From assembly GCA_963766995.1 (NCBI GenBank), contig CAVYCE010000002.1, positions 372,001 to 436,000 of the forward strand: a DNA stretch of 64,000 nt, written 5' to 3'. Under the pieces are notes generated by a model, which was not told where the DNA came from, made no database searches, and saw only the letters and a list, made by a program, of their open reading frames with translations. Below are positions 60,475-64,000 of the stretch, in pieces (position 1 is the stretch's first letter; each line of letters opens with the position of its first letter). The position numbers and the translations under genes were made by a program. This DNA is from Bog-473 sp963766995. Lineage in GTDB: Bacteria > Actinomycetota > Acidimicrobiia > Acidimicrobiales > RAAP-2.

Positions 60475-61661
60475 GCGTTGTCGATTCGTCCGTGCAGCCG
60501 GCGGATGCAATAGATCTGGTGTCGACGGAGGGAGACGGCACTGGTACTCGAAAGCGCCTCGATCACATAGATGCCATGCGCCCGGTCAAGCAGGCCGGTG
60601 TTGTTTCCACCCACGCCCTTTTGGCCTTTGCGCCGGTGGGTACCGGTTTGGCCGTCGGTGCGGCACTTATGTTGCTCCATGTAACCCGCGAGGCATTTCT
60701 TTTCGTGTCCGCCTGCATGTTGACGTACAGCTGCCGCGGGCTGGTCATCGACAACATCCGTAGTTTTTTCCGACGTCGAGCCACATTGGTGGCACTGCCC
60801 TATCTGTGCTGGACGCTCATCTATTGGGCCATTACCTGGTCGCGAGTCAAAGGACCGATTACCGCGCACCTGACGCACTTCCCCTATCTGTTGGCTACCG
60901 GCTATTACCAGCTGTACTACCTCGTCGTCCTCATGCAGTTCTACGTGCTCTTCCCACTTCTTTTGGGTCTTCTCCGGCGCACCACTGGGCACCACACTGC
61001 CCTCTTGATCGTCAGTGGCGTGATTCAGACGCTGTACGTCTCCTTGACGCACTGGGGTGTGGCACCGCACGCCTTGCAGGGATTCTGGGCCTCCCGGGAG
61101 ATCATTTCGTACCAGTTCTATTTGGTGGCCGGGATGGTGGTAGCTGTTCATCTCGACCGGTGCCACGACTGGATATGTCGACATGTGGCACTCATCGTCA
61201 CCACCACCTTGTGCAGCGCCGGAGTAGCCGAAGTCTGGTACTTCCTGGCCTCGCGAAGTGCATTCAGCTGGCTTGGTAACAACTCAGACCCCTTCCAACC
61301 CATCGTCATCCCGTTCAACATCGGCATGATCGCCTGCATCTACCTCATCGGCGTGGCCCTGGTCGGTGAAGGTCGGTCGCCCATCACACGTGCGGCGGTG
61401 CAGTCTGGGTCTGACAACTCCTACGGGATTTTCCTGACCCAAATGGTGTTCATCACGCTTCTCGCCAACATCGGCTGGAAGGATCTCAATCACTACGTCC
61501 CATGGCCATTGCTCTGCGCAGCGAGCGTGGTCCTCGTCTTCGTGCTGGCCATGGCATTCACGGCTCTCCTGGCTCGCACACCATGGGCTCGTCCGCTCAC
61601 CGGCCGTACCCGCGTGCCATGGAACTTCGGTCGCGGCCAGTCAACGCCGGCTACGGGGTAA
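60471..61661 (+). CDS. Membrane acyltransferase (acyltransferase-3 family)
   Basis: A 396-residue multi-pass membrane protein of the AT3/OafA type: an N-terminal hydrophilic stretch, then RLDHIDAMRPVKQAGVVSTHALLAF, FLFVSACMLTYSCRG, FFRRRATLVALPYLCWTLIY and about nine further hydrophobic segments. AT3 enzymes transfer acyl groups from acyl-CoA to sugars, lipids or peptides at the membrane. GTG 60471 overlaps the ligase stop; a longer frame from 60393 lies inside the ligase. It is the last gene of the ComA operon and convergent with the SGNH gene (11-nt overlap). Confidence 0.88.
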   Translation: MSVVDSSVQPADAIDLVSTEGDGTGTRKRLDHIDAMRPVKQAGVVSTHALLAFAPVGTGLAVGAALMLLHVTREAFLFVSACMLTYSCRGLVIDNIRSFFRRRATLVALPYLCWTLIYWAITWSRVKGPITAHLTHFPYLLATGYYQLYYLVVLMQFYVLFPLLLGLLRRTTGHHTALLIVSGVIQTLYVSLTHWGVAPHALQGFWASREIISYQFYLVAGMVVAVHLDRCHDWICRHVALIVTTTLCSAGVAEVWYFLASRSAFSWLGNNSDPFQPIVIPFNIGMIACIYLIGVALVGEGRSPITRAAVQSGSDNSYGIFLTQMVFITLLANIGWKDLNHYVPWPLLCAASVVLVFVLAMAFTALLARTPWARPLTGRTRVPWNFGRGQSTPATG

Positions 61662-62544
61662 CGACCTCGTCTCGAATGGCTTCGGCGATCACGCGGTAGC
61701 CCTCGTTGTTGGGGTGCTGGTTCGGCCCAAAGGGTGCCGGAGCACAGGCCCATGTGAGTTCGCACACCCGAGCCACGTTCTTGCCCACTTGGCCCAGTCC
61801 GGACACGCTGGTCAGGCTGGAATCGCCAAGATCGAAGGCAGATGCCACGTCAGCCATGCGCACACCGGCTGCCGCGTAGGTCTGGCGCAGCACGACGTTG
61901 AGACGGTCGACCGCATTGAGAGTGTCAGCAGCAAAGGCAACGCCGCCTGCTCCTCGCAATTCGCTGCCCAGGTAAGGGTCATAGTGCCCGACTCCGATGA
62001 TCTGAACGCTCGACCCGGCGGCAGTACGGAGCGACGAGAGGATCTGCGTCAATTGCGTATGAATCTCTCCCAGTACGCCGGTGACACAGGTTGGATCAAC
62101 GCGCACGTGAAAGAGAAAACAAGAGCGGACATTGTTGAAGCCAAGGTCCAAGGTGACCAGCACGGTCGATGGATGGCTGCGCAGGAAGTCATCGGCGGCC
62201 CCAAGCTGGGACCCTTCCGGATAGTGGCAGTGATCCCCACCTTCGAGGAACATGGTGGTGGTTTCGCCTGGGCAACCCAGCTTTACCAGCCGCAGACTCG
62301 GCCACAATGCGCGCAGGTCATCAAAGAGGTCGTCGCTGTAGCCATCGTCGGTGCGCTGACCCTCGGGGTGCAGATCGGTGGGTTGCTCGCCCACAGCAGC
62401 CGAACCGCCCAGGGCAAGGTCGTAGGTTGGTGCACTCACAGTGGCGGCACCTGACGGTGAGGTATGGACCAGGAGACACACGGCCCCCGCCAGAGTGATG
62501 GCAACAGCGACCGCCGTCCACCATGCTCTCCTCGCACCCAACAT
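61651..62544 (-). CDS. Secreted SGNH/GDSL-like hydrolase
   Basis: A 297-residue exported protein. Signal peptide WWTAVAVAITLAGAVCLLVH, then block I TYDLALGGSAAVGEQ, block III-like LDLGFNNVRSC and the final NQHPNNEGYRVIAEA with the catalytic His. The block I motif reads GGS instead of GDS (Asp to Gly), so activity is uncertain. GGAGGA lies 3 nt before ATG 62544. It is convergent with the acyltransferase. A secreted esterase acting on the product of the neighbouring membrane acyltransferase is possible but inferred only. Confidence 0.85.
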   Translation of the reverse strand: MLGARRAWWTAVAVAITLAGAVCLLVHTSPSGAATVSAPTYDLALGGSAAVGEQPTDLHPEGQRTDDGYSDDLFDDLRALWPSLRLVKLGCPGETTTMFLEGGDHCHYPEGSQLGAADDFLRSHPSTVLVTLDLGFNNVRSCFLFHVRVDPTCVTGVLGEIHTQLTQILSSLRTAAGSSVQIIGVGHYDPYLGSELRGAGGVAFAADTLNAVDRLNVVLRQTYAAAGVRMADVASAFDLGDSSLTSVSGLGQVGKNVARVCELTWACAPAPFGPNQHPNNEGYRVIAEAIRDEVVTP

Positions 62545-62631
62545 CGGTCCTCCACTGATTAGCCGATGCGACCACCGACCCGATCAGCTCGGAAATGTAC
62601 TGGGACCGTCCGCGTTTGAGAGGTCGCCCCC

Positions 62632-63063
62632 TCAGTTGGAGTAGCTGGCGTCCGCTTCTTCCAACCGTTCGGCCAGGCGAGTGAGCATTTTCAGGCCGAT
62701 GGTGGGAGTAGTCATGAGCACAGAGCGGAATTCCCGAGCGTCGAGCACGAGCAGTTCCATGTCGGTCATCGCCTCCACCGTGGCCGTGCGGTACCCACCG
62801 TGAAGGAGGGCCAGCTCCCCGAAGTAGTTCCCTTCAGTGAAGCGCTTCACTTCTCGCCCCTTTTTCTTGCACGAGGCCGAACCGCTCAGCACGAGAAAGA
62901 ACTCGCTGCCCGGGCTCCCCTGCTTGGTCAGCACATAGCCTGCTTCAACGTCGATGTGCGTCCCCAACTGGGCCAGGGTGCGCAGCTCATTTTGCGAGCA
63001 TCCTGTAAACAGCGGGACTTGGCCCAGCAGGTCGATCTGTTGCTTCGGAATTCGTGTGCGCAT
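62632..63063 (-). CDS. Cyclic-nucleotide-binding (CRP-like) domain protein, no HTH
   Basis: A 143-residue protein formed almost wholly by one cyclic-nucleotide-binding domain: VPLFTGCSQNELRTLAQLG, KQGSPGSEFFLVLSGSA and the phosphate-binding cassette FGELALLHGGYRTATV (FGEL 81-84, Arg92). There is no DNA-binding domain after it (ends LERLEEADASYSN), so it acts as a stand-alone sensor. ATG 63063 is supported by AGAGGGGG upstream. A cAMP-producing enzyme is encoded at 2033-3382. Confidence 0.9.
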   Translation of the reverse strand: MRTRIPKQQIDLLGQVPLFTGCSQNELRTLAQLGTHIDVEAGYVLTKQGSPGSEFFLVLSGSASCKKKGREVKRFTEGNYFGELALLHGGYRTATVEAMTDMELLVLDAREFRSVLMTTPTIGLKMLTRLAERLEEADASYSN

Positions 63064-63126
63064 GACGCCCCCTCTTGCTCTGCCCAGTGCGGGCTGAGCG
63101 TACATCGTGGCCCGCAAGACTCTGGC

Positions 63127-64000
63127 TTAACCGCCCGCCCGGAGTCGATCGCGCAGTACGAACTTCTGTACTTTGCCTGAAGGCGTGCGTGGAAAATCGT
63201 CCACCGTTCGCAATTCTTCGGGCCATTTCTGGCGGGCCAGGCCTGCGGCCGCCAGGTGGGCTCGTACGGCTTCGAGGTCTGGAGCGCCAGTGCCGGGCTG
63301 CATGCGGAAAAAGGCACAACCGTGCTCGCCGAATCGCTCGTCGGGCGCAGCCACCACGGCGACCTCGGCCACCCCGTCCATGTGGGCCAGCAGCTGCTCC
63401 ACTTCGGCGGCACTGACATTCTCGCCGCCTCGGATGATGATGTCCTTCACTCGGTCGGTGATAGTGAGATAGCCCTCTGCATCAATGACGCCGACATCGC
63501 CGGTGCGGAACCAGCCGTCAGCATCGATCGCCTCGGCTGACAACGCCGCGTCGGTGTAGCCGGCGAACCGATCGGGTCCACGGGTCAGGATCTCACCTGG
63601 TTCCCCGATGCCCACATCGTTGTTGTCCTCGTCCACCGTGCGGATCTCCACCCAGTCCATTGGACGGCCATCAGTGTGGATGCGCTTCTCCTTCGGGTCC
63701 GAATGCTTCGACCCGGTTACCGATGGGTGCTCGGTGCAGCCGTAGGCGCGCACGAGGGAGATGCCCAGGGCATCGGCCCGCTCGGCCACTGCGTTGGGAA
63801 TAGGGGAGCCGCCCAGTCCGATGAAGCGCATGAGCTCGACGTGCTGGGGCCCAAAGCCAGGGCTGTCGAGCAAACTGGTGAAGAAATAGGTCGACCCGCT
63901 CCCCGCACCGATCCCCTCTTCGACCATGGCGTCGAGAACGGTCGGCGGGTCCCACCCATCAATTAGATAGAGGGGACGACCGCTCACCAGCGGGCAGAGC
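63127..64000 (-). CDS. AMP-binding acyl-CoA ligase, truncated by the window edge
   Basis: The C-terminal ~290 residues of an ANL enzyme that begins beyond position 64000: LIDGWDPPTVLDAMVEEGIG, VRAYGCTEHPSVTGSKHSD, TDRVKDIIIRGGENVSAAE and TPSGKVQKFVLRDRL with catalytic Lys. The reading frame is open to the window end, so the N-terminal P-loop portion is outside. It is the fifth CoA ligase gene of this window. Confidence 0.88.
   Translation of the reverse strand, partial: LCPLVSGRPLYLIDGWDPPTVLDAMVEEGIGAGSGSTYFFTSLLDSPGFGPQHVELMRFIGLGGSPIPNAVAERADALGISLVRAYGCTEHPSVTGSKHSDPKEKRIHTDGRPMDWVEIRTVDEDNNDVGIGEPGEILTRGPDRFAGYTDAALSAEAIDADGWFRTGDVGVIDAEGYLTITDRVKDIIIRGGENVSAAEVEQLLAHMDGVAEVAVVAAPDERFGEHGCAFFRMQPGTGAPDLEAVRAHLAAAGLARQKWPEELRTVDDFPRTPSGKVQKFVLRDRLRAGG

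Noticed and set aside
1..64000. CRISPR arrays, transposases, integrases, phage genes
   Set aside because: No repeat-spacer pattern and no recombinase or phage structural motifs were seen in any frame.

Overview
The window is about 60% GC and reads as the chromosome of an actinobacterium, most likely class Acidimicrobiia. The best taxonomic marker is the secreted protein at 42713-44203. It carries six copies of a roughly 41-residue GYWLVASDGGIF repeat, which I know mainly from Acidimicrobiia. A DUF5679 mini-protein, a ParA of the mycobacterial Rv3213c type, an F420-type luciferase-like oxidoreductase and abundant acyl-CoA dehydrogenase and ligase genes fit this. No phage, transposon or CRISPR array was seen. 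No stretch over 300 bases lacks a gene.

Layout. 1-9.2 kb is housekeeping and mixed: DUF5679 protein, a broken amidohydrolase, a hydrolase-adenylate cyclase fusion, tRNA-Pro, an SRPBCC gene with a nonsense codon, a ParA/zinc-ribbon/membrane-protein operon, a DUF3089 hydrolase, an MFS exporter and a LOG protein. 9.3-13.5 kb is pstSCAB, without phoU. 13.5-13.8 kb holds tRNA-Arg and tRNA-His. 13.8-19.5 kb is a dehydrogenase/sugar-kinase/2-hydroxyacid dehydrogenase/peptidase E group. 19.5-27.9 kb holds an intact amidohydrolase, an FAD oxidoreductase and an LLM oxidoreductase (both with single-base frameshifts), a TetR regulator, an esterase, a HAD hydrolase and a DUF35/thiolase-like pair. 28-34.8 kb holds a secreted beta-helix protein, a GMC oxidoreductase with its small subunit, a LysR regulator and inositol-3-phosphate synthase. 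34.8-56.3 kb is an acyl-CoA catabolic region: five acyl-CoA dehydrogenase genes (one a tandem fusion), three acyl-CoA ligases, enoyl-CoA hydratase, CoA transferase, aldehyde dehydrogenase, a P450 with ferredoxin, a thiolase-like protein and a TetR regulator. 57.1-62.5 kb is a compact cluster built round a phosphosulfolactate synthase (ComA) homologue. The window ends in a cyclic-nucleotide-binding protein and a truncated ligase.

How it works together. Four exact copies of the 14-bp palindrome TGACAYNNGTGTCA, plus a one-mismatch copy, lie just upstream of acyl-CoA dehydrogenase, ligase, P450/TetR and kinase/dehydrogenase genes. They probably define one regulon that links physically separate operons. 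The TetR gene at 54136 is the leading candidate regulator.

The most novel-looking system is the histidine phosphatase-ComA-VOC-ligase-acyltransferase operon at 57.1-61.7 kb. Its gene order suggests synthesis and conjugation of a sulfolactate-like sulfonate. Five single-base frameshifts, all assignable to short runs of one base, affect three otherwise well-conserved genes. They may be sequencing errors rather than true pseudogenes.
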